Part shown: positions 10,736 to 22,256 of the stretch, one piece after another
How positions within the stretch are numbered: the stretch's first letter is position 1
How the letters are laid out: each line of letters starts with the position of its first letter
NCBI GenBank assembly: GCA_001939145.1
Contig: LSRX01000321.1
Span: 90,760 to 154,759, forward strand
Direction of reading: 5' to 3'
Origin: Symbiodinium microadriaticum
Taxonomy: Eukaryota; Sar; Dinophyceae; Suessiales; Symbiodiniaceae
Length of the DNA stretch: 64,000 bases
Notes under the pieces: model-generated
Database searches by the model: none
Seen by the model: the letters and a program-made list of their open reading frames with translations, nothing else
Told to the model about the DNA's origin: nothing
Program-made: the position numbers and the translations under genes

Positions 10736-12560
10736 CCCTACCTTAGCCCACAAGGCAACCTCAGCACTGAAATGTACGTTCTGATTACCGATTCTTAAAG
10801 TAGGGGTATCCTTCCTGACGTTAGTCCGCTGCTTCCATTCCGAGGGCACGCTCCGCTGGGCCCACAGAGCCCGGAGAAGCCTTTGCTGGCTTTAAGCATC
10901 CTGAACTTCTACAGAAGCCAGGAAAACGGGAATTATCCTTATGCATCTTATGCCTTCTGCTCGCAAGATAAACTCGAGGGAATCCCCGGCTGATCATCCG
11001 TCCAGCTTTCTGGCACCATAGGGTCGTTGATACGGTGTTGGTTCGACTTCAGACGGTCGGGGAAGGACGTGGACTCATAGTCGATAGGACTGTGGGCCCT
11101 GGTCGCTTCAGGTTATGGACATCAGCCTACAGCCCGAAAGGTACGGAGATGGTTGATGTGGGAAGTTCCAAAGACCGCCATGCCTGCCTCGATGGGCCAG
11201 CTCCCCATTGTCAGCTTCTTCTTCATGTGCCTGTGGCGTGTGCCGCCACAGCCGCGGAGGCTCCCAATCTGTCCCAGCAGCGCTTCGAGGTTTGATTCGG
11301 GTGGCTCTCCGGAGTTACCCAATGGCCCATGAACGCTTCGTCTCACACTTGCTAGCACTTCGAAGGGATCTCAAGATCTGAATCCAGTCCGAGGTCCGGG
11401 TGCAAGATGGGCCTTAGGGCCAAAGGAGGCTTCCGAGACCGTTCAAGGGCTGTGCTTTAGGACCGTGACCGTCCATCTCCGAGCGAACTCAAGGGGCCCT
11501 TAGCTGGCCTCTTTGTGATTTAAGAAGAGGCGGGAGGCATCGTCCGCCGCCAGCCACAAGTGGTACCAACCTAACGGAACGTCAACGTGCTTAGTTTCAG
11601 CACTTTGGCGTGATTACTACCCGGGCTGAGGGCTGAGTCATGTTCCGGGAGATGCCGGTCCAATAGTCTCTAGATGCGCGCTCCAATAGGGTTAGAGGCG
11701 GCGGTTCCAATCGATATTAACAGATTTTCACACCTGCAGGACAAGATAGTGCTGGCGGAGAAGATTCGAGTGCTTTAAGCTTTCCATTTCAAAGAACGAT
11801 CGGGTGAAGGGACGGCGGACAGCGTTCATGAAGTCGCGACACCATTTGCAAAGAAGGCGGCTGGAGACTGGCATTTATTGGGGTGGACAAATAGACACAT
11901 GAGGAAGACTGTGCACTGCAAAATACATGCTCGAAGGGCTTCTACCAAGCTCGGACATTCGAGCATCGCCGGTTGCGGGACTGTGGCGTTGCCACATCAG
12001 CCTTTTCGAGAAGCTTTTGAGAGAAGACGACTTCAGAAAGCACGGGGCTATGCTACGCCGGGTTTGCTCGCTGCCTGGCCTGGCTCATTGATCATCAGAA
12101 CACCACTCATCCTCCGAGTTGAACAGATCTGTTCACATGGCTGTGGGCAGTGTTACGGTTCGGGCGATTTCGGGTGAAGCTGCGTGAAGGGTTGTTGTGA
12201 GCAGGGTTCTTTGCATTCGGTTTCTCGAAATGTAGCCCTGCTCCTGGCACCAAGTCGGTCTTACCCCAGAAACCTCAACTCTGCTCGTCCTGGCGGAATA
12301 CTTGTCGTTGTGCTTGAGGCCTGCCCAGCTGGAAGCCTTCCAGAAGTTCATCCTGCAGCGGGACTCAGGCCCACTGCCTATGCTGAGTGTCTGAAAAACA
12401 TGTAACAAGTTCCAAGGGAAGCCTAAAGACATAAGCCACAGTGTCAATTCCAGGAGGTTCGTTCGCGGTTGGCTTGGGATGTCTTGGAGATTAGGGGCCC
12501 CGACGGTCCCGGCTTCGCAGAAGGCTCTTGCGACTTCAAGTCCACGTTGATAGATTGCTC
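10736..12560. other. Region without a recognisable gene
   Basis: Few open frames beyond 60-100 codons occur here, and none has a recognisable motif. No repeat structure beyond short local duplications was seen. Confidence 0.5.
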
Positions 12561-12578
12561 TCGTAGGGCAACAATACA

Positions 12579-13314
12579 TTAAATACGCGGAACGACATGC
12601 ATGTGCTTTAATACAAAGACAGAGACAGCTCGCCCGAACACTGCATCTTGTTCATCCAAGATGCTGCGGTATAACTTCCACCTGCGCCGGGCAAGTGTCT
12701 TCGTTGCAGGCGGGGATACGATGGGGAACTGACGTTGACACATGGCACATGTTTTGAAGCGTCTTCTTGGTAAGGCATTAGCGAGATTGCGAGGCTCAAC
12801 GCCCTTCCAAGCCTCCACCGGCAAAGCACGCGAATCGACTTCACATCGGAATATAGCCTTCACCTTCCAAACCTCTCGCGGCCCGGGCGATCTACCACAC
12901 CTTGTCAGCCGCGCGCCAAGTGAGATCCGGAATCACGCAGCTGTCCTGACTTCAGTCTCTCCAACCCCATCTGACAAGAGCTTCGAAGAACTGCCACTCA
13001 TTGCTTAAATACGCAGCATTCCAGGGCAAATCTGGATCATCGCGTAGCCGGACGCTGTCACCCCAAAGCCCGCTGTCCGACTTCAGGTTGTAGAAGTACT
13101 CCGCCTGTGTTCGCGCACGTGCATGGACATCCTGAAACTCGAAACCTTCGCTTCTGTACCTTCGCTTCTGTGTCCAAAGTCCGCAGCAGGTGAGCTTTGC
13201 CCCAGCTTTGGGGGCGCTGGCAAACACATCGTGCCTTGAGCCCCGGCAAAAGCACGTTGTCCTGGAGCCAGCTGTTCCGATGGAGCATCGTGAAAAGATA
13301 GCCTTAGCGGCCAC
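12579..13314 (-). CDS. Possible exons of an unidentified minus-strand gene
   Basis: Two neighbouring minus-strand frames have natural-looking protein composition: 13314-12952, whose last 60 codons include GLWGDSVRLRDDPDLPW, and 12863-12579, which has a CxxC pair (CAMCQRQF) followed by an Arg/Lys-rich helix-like stretch. They are separated by about 90 bases that would need to be an intron. I do not recognise the family, and overlapping frames on both strands are also open. Treat it as a candidate only. Confidence 0.25.
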
Positions 13315-13965
13315 TGCCCCACAAAGGTCTGCAGTTCCAGCACATCAAATTCAATTCGGAAGATTCTCGGCTTGAGAGAAACCCTAAGGACTCCTAAGGA
13401 CGCAAGATTTAGGTTCCCTTACGCTGTTCCTGCTGCTCGAAGGATGCGTGCTCTACAGATGGGTTTCCTCCCTCTGCAGAGATCAGCCTGACAGCCGCTG
13501 TTACTAGCTTTTGGCACAAAAACGCTTGCATTCAAGAGGCCATGGAAGCTGGAGTACACTAAGAAACATGCAATGCCTGCTGCCGGGTGTCCGATATCCG
13601 ACGAAGGGATCATCTGGTGCACATCGTCCCCGACACACGTTGCAGAAAGTAGTGCCATCCGCTTCTGCCAGGACTGGTTACGACTCATGACCGTCGTGTC
13701 CAAGCTTAGGCTTAGGCTGAAGGAGCTCAAGTGCAAGCAGCTGCAGCAGGTTCAGGCATGCAGTTTTCAGACCCAGCAGGAAGGCTTCATGTTAGCAAAG
13801 GTGCGGTGTTTCTCAGCACTCGAAGCCAGGAGAGACTGTTTCGACCGTGGGACTCTCGCGGTGAAGGCGGTGCTAAATCGTCATGGATTCAGGTGGTGCG
13901 GGAGGATGACGCGCTGCATTATACAGGCTTGTTTTTTGCGATTTGTTGCTAACCGCGTCCCGTTT

Positions 13966-14001
13966 GCCAGAGCACGCTCCTTCGCCAGAGCACGCTCCTT
14001 C
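13966..14001 (+). repeat. 18 bp perfect tandem duplication
   Basis: The unit gccagagcacgctccttc occurs twice back to back (13966-13983 and 13984-14001). It is a simple local duplication of the kind scattered through the window. Confidence 0.9.
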
Positions 14002-16785
14002 ATAGTGCAGCTGACATTGCTGACACCGCTATGTCATGTCCGTAGGAGCTGAGTCTTTGTGTGACTTGAGTCTTCGGCGTCTGAGTTTGTGCCAAACCTG
14101 CTACATCAGGGTTGGCAGAGAGCTTGTTCAGCGAGACAACGCAAGCACTGCAACTGTTACCACAGTTACGGCATTTGCAAAAGATGTCTTCAAGGATCTT
14201 CAAAATCGACTAACCGACAGTGGCCAAGCCATCGAAGCCGCTCCACGTAAATTCAGTTCACAGCTTGCATCCTGAGCCCCCAAACCCCACCGAAAGCCTA
14301 CATTGCCTACATGGAAGATTCGGATCCCTGCGACTCTTGGACTGGGCAGAAAACCCGAGGTGTCCTTCGTCTGCGTCACGCGCAGGCAATCCGGCGAGCC
14401 GCCGATTCGCAAGTGCCTGCAACCCCGAGGTTCAGACTGAAGCCCTGCATAACTGACGGTCCCCCAGCGCGGTCCTGCTGCCCGAATCCGACTCGCTCCA
14501 GGACTCGCTGTTGTAGTTCGTCGGACACGTCCTTGCCTGAGCTCAGCCGAGGGCGCGCTCCCGGAAGCACAGACTTTGCATTTTGAGCGGAACTGCGGTA
14601 ACTGCTGTTTCAACCCATCTTGAAACTTCAGGGCCTCCTGGAAGCCCGAAAGCCTGACTTCCCTGAAGCGAGCTGCAAGCCCATGTCGCATCACTTACAG
14701 TTTTGGGACCTTCATTTTCAGTTCTCGCAGATGCGGTCAGGTGGCCTGGAGCAGATTCACCTCGTTGTCCTGCCATCGTCCCGGCGCTGTCAACTTTTTG
14801 CACATGAGCCCAGTATAAGGTGAAGCCAGGAGCGAAAACGAATCTTACTTGGCCCTGGCCTCTGGCCCAAAGCGCAACCCCTGAGCTACTCCAGGGAAGG
14901 ACGATACTGAAACACGAGTCAATGATTTGAATTTTGATCCCATGGTCCAAGTTCGTCTTGCAGAGCATTACCGCGGCTCGGAGACAAATGTTCCTTGGTC
15001 GAGATGGCTTTGGCTGGGTCGTCTTATAGCCATGGGAGCCTTCTTCCTGCGGCCTTTGCATGCCGGTATCTCATGCTACCAAGCTTCCTGTGCCACCAGA
15101 AGTCGGTAAGGCCTCAACACAGCCCAGAGAAATCGCTCCGGACTGTAGACTATACGGCCACAGATCAGATCCAAGACTGGAGCCTAGGATTTCCACAAAA
15201 AAAAGCGGCATCCTGATCGAGTGGAAGGCCCGAAACCGTGATCGTGCTCGGCAAGCCACGCACAAACCTCGCTTCCACGGCCTCTGCGAAGTATGCTCGC
15301 ACCTGAAACCGTGCTGCAGTTGACGTTTCAAAATGCTAGACCTACACAAAAACTGGCATGCTTCAAGGATGCAAAACTATAAAATTAACTCAATTTGTGT
15401 TTCGAGGTTGTGCGGTGGCAGGCTTAAGCTTGTTCCGATGCTCCATGTGCGAGAGTGTGAGTGTTGGATGCCGAGTTCGAGGACGAACATGCCTTGAAAT
15501 CTAGACTTATTCTGGGTAAGAGCTTCGATTGATTGCCAAGGTGCGAGAACCGATGCGTATGCCCAAACTGTACCGACTCATGCAAAGGAGCCTAAAACCC
15601 ATCCTTCGTCTTTAGAACCTGCGGAGAGCACGAAAGAGAACACAAAGGAAGCCATGCCTTCTGAAATGGTGAAAGAACCGCCTTTGGTGCCCTCAGCCCG
15701 GCTCAGCCCTGCAGGCCCAGGTGCGTGATCCTCCGTCTTGTGCGACATGCCGGTGAATCGATTCGGGATCGTTATCCAGCTTCCTGGCCGTGCGAATAGG
15801 TATGTGGCAGTCGGGCAGGGTCCCAAAGGTCCAATTCCTTGGACTGCCTGTTTGGAGCCGTGTCTAGCATGAGAGACAAGGCGGGGCTGGTTGTGGAGCT
15901 GAGCTCTTGCACTTACACCGGCCTTACTTGAACAGCTCAGGCATGCTCAGGCTCCATGCTACTCCGATTCGAGACCCTGTCAGCTTTCTGCTTCGCCGAT
16001 TCTGCTACTAGTGCGACTACGATCGGACACAAGAGTCTCCAGCCTGTGCAAACGCTAGAGACTGAACTTGGTAAAGTGGCAGAAACCGCACACATCCCAA
16101 ACCTTGAAAGATGACCCACTGATCCATACACAAGTCACGCAGGCTCTGCCTTTTTCTGATGCTTTGTACTGAACTTTGAAGGCGTAGACCTTGACTTTGG
16201 TCGATGCTTAACGGCTTAGCGCTCAAGGTGCCCAACCAAACGTTGCCGACTCCAACTACGGACGTGACCCATCAAGAGAGTCAGGGATCTAACAAACTGA
16301 CTCACCTATGTGTTGACCTACGAACATCCATTCAGTGGCAGGGTCTGTAGTCTGCCGCGCTCCACCACCGAGGTGTGCACCGTGGTCAGAACTACTCACT
16401 GCGGAAGCTTCGCTCCTGGTGTTGGGGCTGATGGTCGTGAAAAACAGCACTCCTGTGGTAACCGGAGTCCCCAGATGGGAAAGCCCCCACCAAATTTCGC
16501 TATGCCTCAACACAGCTCTGCAATAACCGCAGACATTCAAACCCGTCTGAAACTGAAAGCCTCGTCTAGCATTCTCGTATGGCCAGCGGCGAAGTCATCC
16601 GACTTGTGCAGCGTTTGGAGGATGATGCCCATTACCTTCTCCTTTGCCTTGGGACAGTACGTTGTCGAATCGACTGCAATCGCGCGACCGTGGCAAACGG
16701 AACGCCTAAAGCAACATCGGCCTTGGCAACCCCGACGAAACGAGGATACGCAGAAAACTCCGGACCTGCTGTAAGTCTCGCCGGT
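14002..16785. other. Region without a recognisable gene
   Basis: Open frames up to about 170 codons exist on both strands and overlap each other (for example 15061-14543 minus). None shows a domain pattern I can name. Confidence 0.4.
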
Positions 16786-17232
16786 CTATCGGCTATCGAC
16801 CTTTGCACCACGACGAGATGTGCAAAGCCCAACTCCTAACCTCGCCCGCGATCCACGTGCTTGCAGGGCTGCTCGCAGGTCGATTTCCACCCACTTGTGG
16901 CCGTGGTTCCTGGGCTTGTCATAGAGGCTGACCCGAACCCGGCAGGCCGGCACTATTAGGGCTGCCTGGAAATCAAGCTCCTTGGTTCTGTTGCGAGCAG
17001 CTGGGCTGCAAAGCGTTGAATGTGACCGGAAACCGTCTCCCGTGACTCGTGCTGGAGCAACCGGGCCAGCACTAACTCCAAGCAGGGAGTAGCCTACGAA
17101 AAGCTGTGCAGAAACACGTGACGGATGGCGAGCTTGCCATCTGGCTGCCAACTCTGCATCATGGGACTTCCGGATCTGAAGCCGAAAGCGGGCTCCAAAA
17201 GCTCCTGCATACTCCACCTGTAGCACGCGCAT
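16786..17232 (-). CDS. Unidentified open frame of 148 codons
   Basis: This is one of the longer uninterrupted minus-strand frames. The C-terminal half has beta-strand-like alternation (around AALIVPACRVRVSLYDKP and then WVEIDLRAALQA), which looks more like selected protein than chance. No family was recognised. Start and splice boundaries cannot be fixed. It could be an internal exon or a fortuitous frame in GC-rich DNA. Confidence 0.25.
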   Translation of the reverse strand: MRVLQVEYAGAFGARFRLQIRKSHDAELAARWQARHPSRVSAQLFVGYSLLGVSAGPVAPARVTGDGFRSHSTLCSPAARNRTKELDFQAALIVPACRVRVSLYDKPRNHGHKWVEIDLRAALQARGSRARLGVGLCTSRRGAKVDSR

Positions 17233-20200
17233 AAGTCAATCGATGCTTTGCGTCAAGTAGCGAGGACGCGCACCAACCAGACGTGGAATCCAGGGTCAAG
17301 TCAACGCCTAAGTGCTTCTTGCGAAGGCTCCAAGCCTCCCTAAGTGGGCCCCAAGGCTTTTCTTAAAAGAAGGCGCCAGTGTGCCCGAAGCTCTGCTGAG
17401 CTCCCCCTAAGCCGACAAGCATCTAGCGCAGGAGCCTGGTTCCTTGTGCGTCCAAGTCACGGCGTGTCCTTGGATGCTCACCAAATTTGAAATCAAATCT
17501 TCGTGCTCAGGGTTGAAGGGCTGCATATTCGGTCTGGCGGGTTCGGACTCCCCGTGTCATTAATGCTGCAAGAACATTTGAAGCATCTACGAGCTGTAAC
17601 TAGTCAGGCTGTGTGTGCATGCGCTGCCTTCTTTCGGAAACTCTATCGCGTTACTCAGGTCAGCGAGATCCTGCTGCACCTCAGACCTCACCCTCTGCCA
17701 CATCGACATAGATGGAAAGTCGAGCCTACACATGCATTCCAGTGCGAGAAAAGCACCGTGCCCTCTGCAAACGGTCCACACCTTTGCGATATGGCCAGCC
17801 CTTTGAGAAATCTTCATCTAAGAATCCCAGTGTTCCATATCTCCAGAAAGCCTTCGGTACACGAATCGGCCAAACATCAGCTCTCCGAATCCCTGGGCAC
17901 GAAACAGCGCTCTAAGCTACATGGACATATTCCGGCGATTTCCCTTAGCAGAAACCCCAATGACTGACTGCACTCGCGACATTATCGGCTAGCAAAGCGA
18001 CGACTTGTGTAACCGGAGGCGATTCAGGACCCGCTCGTCGTAGCCTTGCAAGTTGCGGGCTCTGCGGGCAAGGCAGCAACCATGTGCTTCTCTATGGATC
18101 TCTGCGGAAACAAAACCAGGGGAGTGATCTATGTAGTGTTTGCAGCTTCGGTTTACGATCCAGGTTTCGGAGTTGCTTTGCATGCGCTCGAAGTCGGAGG
18201 GTGCCACGCTGTTTCGCGATGTGGTGTCTGAGGTTTTGCAGCCACGTCTCCTAAGCCTGAGCAGATCTGAGCAGTATGCGCCAATGAAGCGCCGCTCAGC
18301 CGAGGCACTGCCACGCTCGTCTTTCCAGTGCTCTGGCTGCTTCAGGATCACTTTGCCTGCAGCGAATTTCAAATCTGAAAATCTCTTGCGTGGGGTTGTA
18401 CAACTACGCAGGGCTGTCAGAACATTGGAGCTCCGGATTTGCGATTCACCGCGTGAGTCAACGTCTGTAGGGTGAAGCAGTGAAATTCCGTCAGTAAGCC
18501 TTTCTGAATCCGGTAGGCCCCTTCCCAACAGATTTCTGTCTTCTCTTGTGCTGTCTCAGCGCCCCTATCCCACTAGCCGCACTAGCCCCTTCGAATGAGC
18601 TGCCCAATTTCCCCCGCTCCCAGTGTCGCAAAGTAGACACGTGATTCTGAGGCAGTTTCACACCGTGCCAATTTGTGGGTCAACAGCTATCAGATCAACG
18701 TCTAATTTCACAGTAGCAAACAAGCATCGATGGCGCCAACGCCCAGCTGACAGCGCTCTCCCGGCGATGTACTATGCAAATTTTGGTTTGGCTTGCAATG
18801 GTCCTATCTGTGATGCTACGTCAACACAAAGATGCAGAGCAGTCTCGTTTGATCGCAGGACAAATCTGCACTTGAACCAGGTGATCAGACTCGTAAAATC
18901 AAGATTGATTGTTGCGTTCCAGTGACCCCTTGTACTGGCGTCTGGCACTGGGATTCTGGGAAGCGGAAGGCAAACCCAAGCCCCCAGCCCCCAGCCCAAC
19001 AAGCCCTGACGACAAGGACTCCAAGCATCTCCCGATGGAAAACACTTATGGTATTACCGGCTCCTCGCAGCAGGGGTTCGAATCTAGCCGGCCCACAATA
19101 ATTAGTCGGGACACAAGTATCCATCTGACCTCCCACCATCAGCTTCTTCATCAGATACCTCGGAGCTTCGGAGCTTTTGAGCTTTGCGTCCGCGGAACGC
19201 CTAGGCTCAGGGCTTCAGACACATTGCATTCTTGAAAAATCCGGATCACAATCAGCTGCACACACATGAGATCGAGCTTCCCAAGCGAATCGCAGTTACA
19301 CATCTCCTGTCAGTGGTAGCTTGTAAGCAAAAGCTCCCTGGATGCCGGATCCACCATGTTGCTTCGCTTGAATGCCACAACACGTTCTTGAATTACCAGT
19401 GTCTGCACGTTCCCACAACCGGTGCAGTTGCCTGCGTTCTTCTTGAACAAAGTTGGCTGTTTCAAAGACCCCTATTCCTCGTCCAGCGGTGACATCAGCT
19501 AACTACAATCTCTTGAACTGTTGCCGGACCAGGTTGCGTGGATGCCTCCTTCATCTCTTCCCTGTGAGGATGGCTGACATGCAAACAGGACATCTCTGTG
19601 CAGGATGACACCTTGCCTGGCCCCAAGTCGTGCAGTGCTTGAGAGGCGTTTGCTCAAGAGGCCAATCTGAAGGGACTGGCTAGGAACCCTGTCGGCTTCC
19701 TCAAACTGCAACTAGCCATCGCCTGGTGAGAATGTAATTCCAGGTGATCAGCTCTGCGACCTCGACTGCAGCTTTGCGACGAAAGGGAGGGCAATCGACC
19801 GCTTGACACTACTGTGCCTGACCGCCTTGTCCTGTCTATCTTGGCATCCGGACCATGTCACAACAAATAACCCATGCATCCAGCCTGGTAACAAGGTTGA
19901 GGCTTGCAGAAAACACACGGCAAATTGACGAACCACTGTGCAGCCGCTTCGCTTGCCGAGACCTTAGGCCTCGAAACCCTTCCTCACATGCAACATTGAA
20001 GCCAGAAAGCTCAGTTGGGAGACCTGGGCCTAGTGGCATGGCCCAGGTGCATCCAAGAGACAGCCCAGTCCGATTTTTCAACGATGGGACCGCTATTGAT
20101 CAGGAGGTGCTGGTCCACGTAATCTCAGGAGCAAATCCACACGCAACCTCAAACCCTGTTGCAAGCGCATGTCGTCTTGAGCTCTGGCTCTTGACGGATT

Positions 20201-21000
20201 GGAATACTGAAAAAACCTGCAAAACCTGGGAGTGCCTTTGGCACTCCCTGGCCTTGGCCAAGGCAAACTCGTCAGAAAGGAACTCTTCATCCAGTAAGGC
20301 CCCTCTAAGGTCAGCCGTGCGGCGATCCGTCTTCTGGGTTCCAACGTCGACGCCTTCGCACAGGCGATCCCTGGTAAGAGCTACGTCGCTCCTCATGCTG
20401 CTTGCGTTTGGGACCATTGTCGCTCTTGAACTAGACTTGCGGCGACACTACTCCGAATCGACGATTCCCCAAACGCCTTCATCCGAGAAATCCGAACAGC
20501 CGTAGCGCCGTAGTGTTCAATTGGCAACGGACAGCCTTAACAAAGGCCCCTCAGCAACTCCGAACAACTCGGAGCCGGCGCTTATTGTTGTACCGGGCAT
20601 GTGCGGGTTCAGAGCTTGCCACTTGTGGCCAGATTCAGGCTCCCCCAGTCCCAGCAGCCCGCGTTCGATGGAGGGACTGAAAGGAAAGGAGAACCCCATG
20701 TTGAAAAAATCCCGGTGGGGCCCCGTGACCCGTGTGAACCTTTTGTTGATAGCTACGGCGCACTGGTGCGGCAGGCGCAAGAAGGGGCTAACTGTTTCCA
20801 GCGATCCCATGTCCCTGCAGACCTTCAAATCAAGTTGCGTGTTCCGGGTATACTGCTTTCGTGCTGGCAGGTCCCTCGGTTATGATGGGTATGGAGCACT
20901 AGGCCGATAGGCTTGCAGTTCGGGCTTGCTGCTCCGGCAACAGCGGTGCAAGCTGCTTCTGCGACTGTCCAAGCCTTCCGTGCTCCTTGATGTTTCTCTG
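17233..21000. other. Region without a recognisable gene
   Basis: There is a 216-codon plus frame at 19855-20505 and a 179-codon minus frame at 18528-17989. Both overlap other open frames, and neither carries a recognisable motif or a convincing signal or membrane pattern. I could not identify exons here. Confidence 0.4.
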
Positions 21001-21012
21001 TTCTGCCACGCC

Positions 21013-21013
<1 letters not shown>

Positions 21014-21057
<44 letters not shown>
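21014..21057. repeat. (TA)n microsatellite
   Basis: About 22 uninterrupted TA dinucleotides. Open frames reading alternating Tyr-Ile here are artefacts of the repeat. Confidence 0.97.
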
Positions 21058-21060
<3 letters not shown>

Positions 21061-21233
21061 TATTTATGTCCCAACCATTTGCTCAGTGGTCCTGTTGACA
21101 GTATCCCTCCGTGCAATCTTCATGCACCTCAGCGTCTTGTCCCCGTGGAGCTTCAAAGAGTGTGGCTCCCCTTTATCACAGGAGAGCGTGGGCTAAAAAC
21201 AGAGAGCCCCTTCCTCTCTTCTGTTTCTCGCTG

Positions 21234-21243
21234 GCTCGCTCTC

Positions 21244-21279
<36 letters not shown>

Positions 21280-21305
21280 ACTCCCTCTCTCTCTCTCTCT
21301 CTCTG
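21234..21305. repeat. (CT)n microsatellite, slightly interrupted
   Basis: About 70 bases of CT repeats with single-base interruptions. On the minus strand it reads Glu-Arg/Ser-Glu. A second shorter CT run lies at about 21988-22012. Confidence 0.95.
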
Positions 21306-21338
21306 TGTTTGTAACCAGCCCAATGTACACTCGAATGT

Positions 21339-22256
21339 TCAAGATGCATTTCTGAATGTTATGATGCCTAATGGCATTTGGCTCGGCTGCCGCTGGCCGC
21401 TGTAGTGTTGGGTCGTGGTCGCTCCGCGGTTGCCACTGTTGGTGGTGGTTGTCGGGCTTGTCCCCCTGAGTGGGTTGTTGTGGAGTTCGTGGTGGGTCGC
21501 GGAGGTGGCGGTTGAGCAGGTCAGCCCAGTCCACGTCTTTGCTGCTGGGTGTGGGTGCCAGGGTGGTGGGCTTGCTTTGCTGCTCATGCTCCCCCCATCT
21601 GGTGTGATGAAGGCCATGTGCTTTCAGCCACCGCTTGATGCGATACTTCTGGGCTTTGTTGCGTGTGGGGTAGCTCCCCCTCCTTCGTGCTTGCGGGTGG
21701 GTCGAGCTCTGTTGGGGGTTCGTCGTCACGGCCCCCCCCAGGTGTAGTCTGCTGCGGCTTGCTCCTCCTCTGCTTCTGCTTGCGCATCCCCCTCTGGTTG
21801 AGGTACAAGCTCGCGGGTGATGCAGCTGGGGGGGATCTGCCCCGTTGTCACCCACTCGTAGTGCTCCACCATAGTCATGCCCGGTATTGGCTTGAGCCCT
21901 GCTGGGGCTTGTCTGTTCCCCGTGGCTGCATGTATAGCGTTAGGGGCGCTTGGGGATCCCGGCATCCCCCCCGAGGCCGGCTGCTCACTCTCTCTCTCTC
22001 TCTCTCACTCTCCCCCTCCCGGATGCGAAGTCGGCTTCTTTCTCCAGATGACCCTGAAGTGGGCCACACAAGATGCCCACTTACCCTCCCCTCGCCCACC
22101 GTCCACGAAGACGTACTTGGCACCGGGGGAAGCACACATTGTGAGCCACCTGCAGAGGAGACTTCCGAGGTGCTGCCGTGGCCCTGGTATGGACTTCCGT
22201 TTCGGGCACTGTGCTCCTGCCCGCACCAGCCTTGAACCCAGAAGCCTGTACCACAT
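21339..22256 (-). pseudogene. Minus-strand coding-like stretch with frame changes at microsatellites
   Basis: On the minus strand, protein-like sequence continues across three different frames. The frame 22256-22005 contains GAKYVFVDGGRGEGKWASC and a basic tail. The frame 21965-21726 contains GMTMVEHYEWVTTGQIPP and an Ala/Glu-rich tail. The frame 21855-21339 contains a basic block with KYRIKRWLKAHGL and then a Pro/Thr/His-rich low-complexity tail. The first change of frame sits at a GA/CT run (about 22012-21988). I infer one formerly continuous frame shifted by repeat-length mutation. It is possibly the nucleic-acid-binding first protein of a retroelement, given the basic and low-complexity make-up, but no diagnostic domain was recognised. 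Introns between exons are an alternative. Confidence 0.35.

Noticed and set aside
19855..20505. 216-codon plus-strand frame with a hydrophobic segment near its end
   Set aside because: Composition is ordinary for random GC-balanced DNA, no motif, and the minus strand is open over much of the same span.
20926..21405. Plus-strand 159-codon frame with Tyr-Ile and Ser-Leu runs
   Set aside because: Its length comes from the TA and CT microsatellites, which are free of stops; no other coding support.
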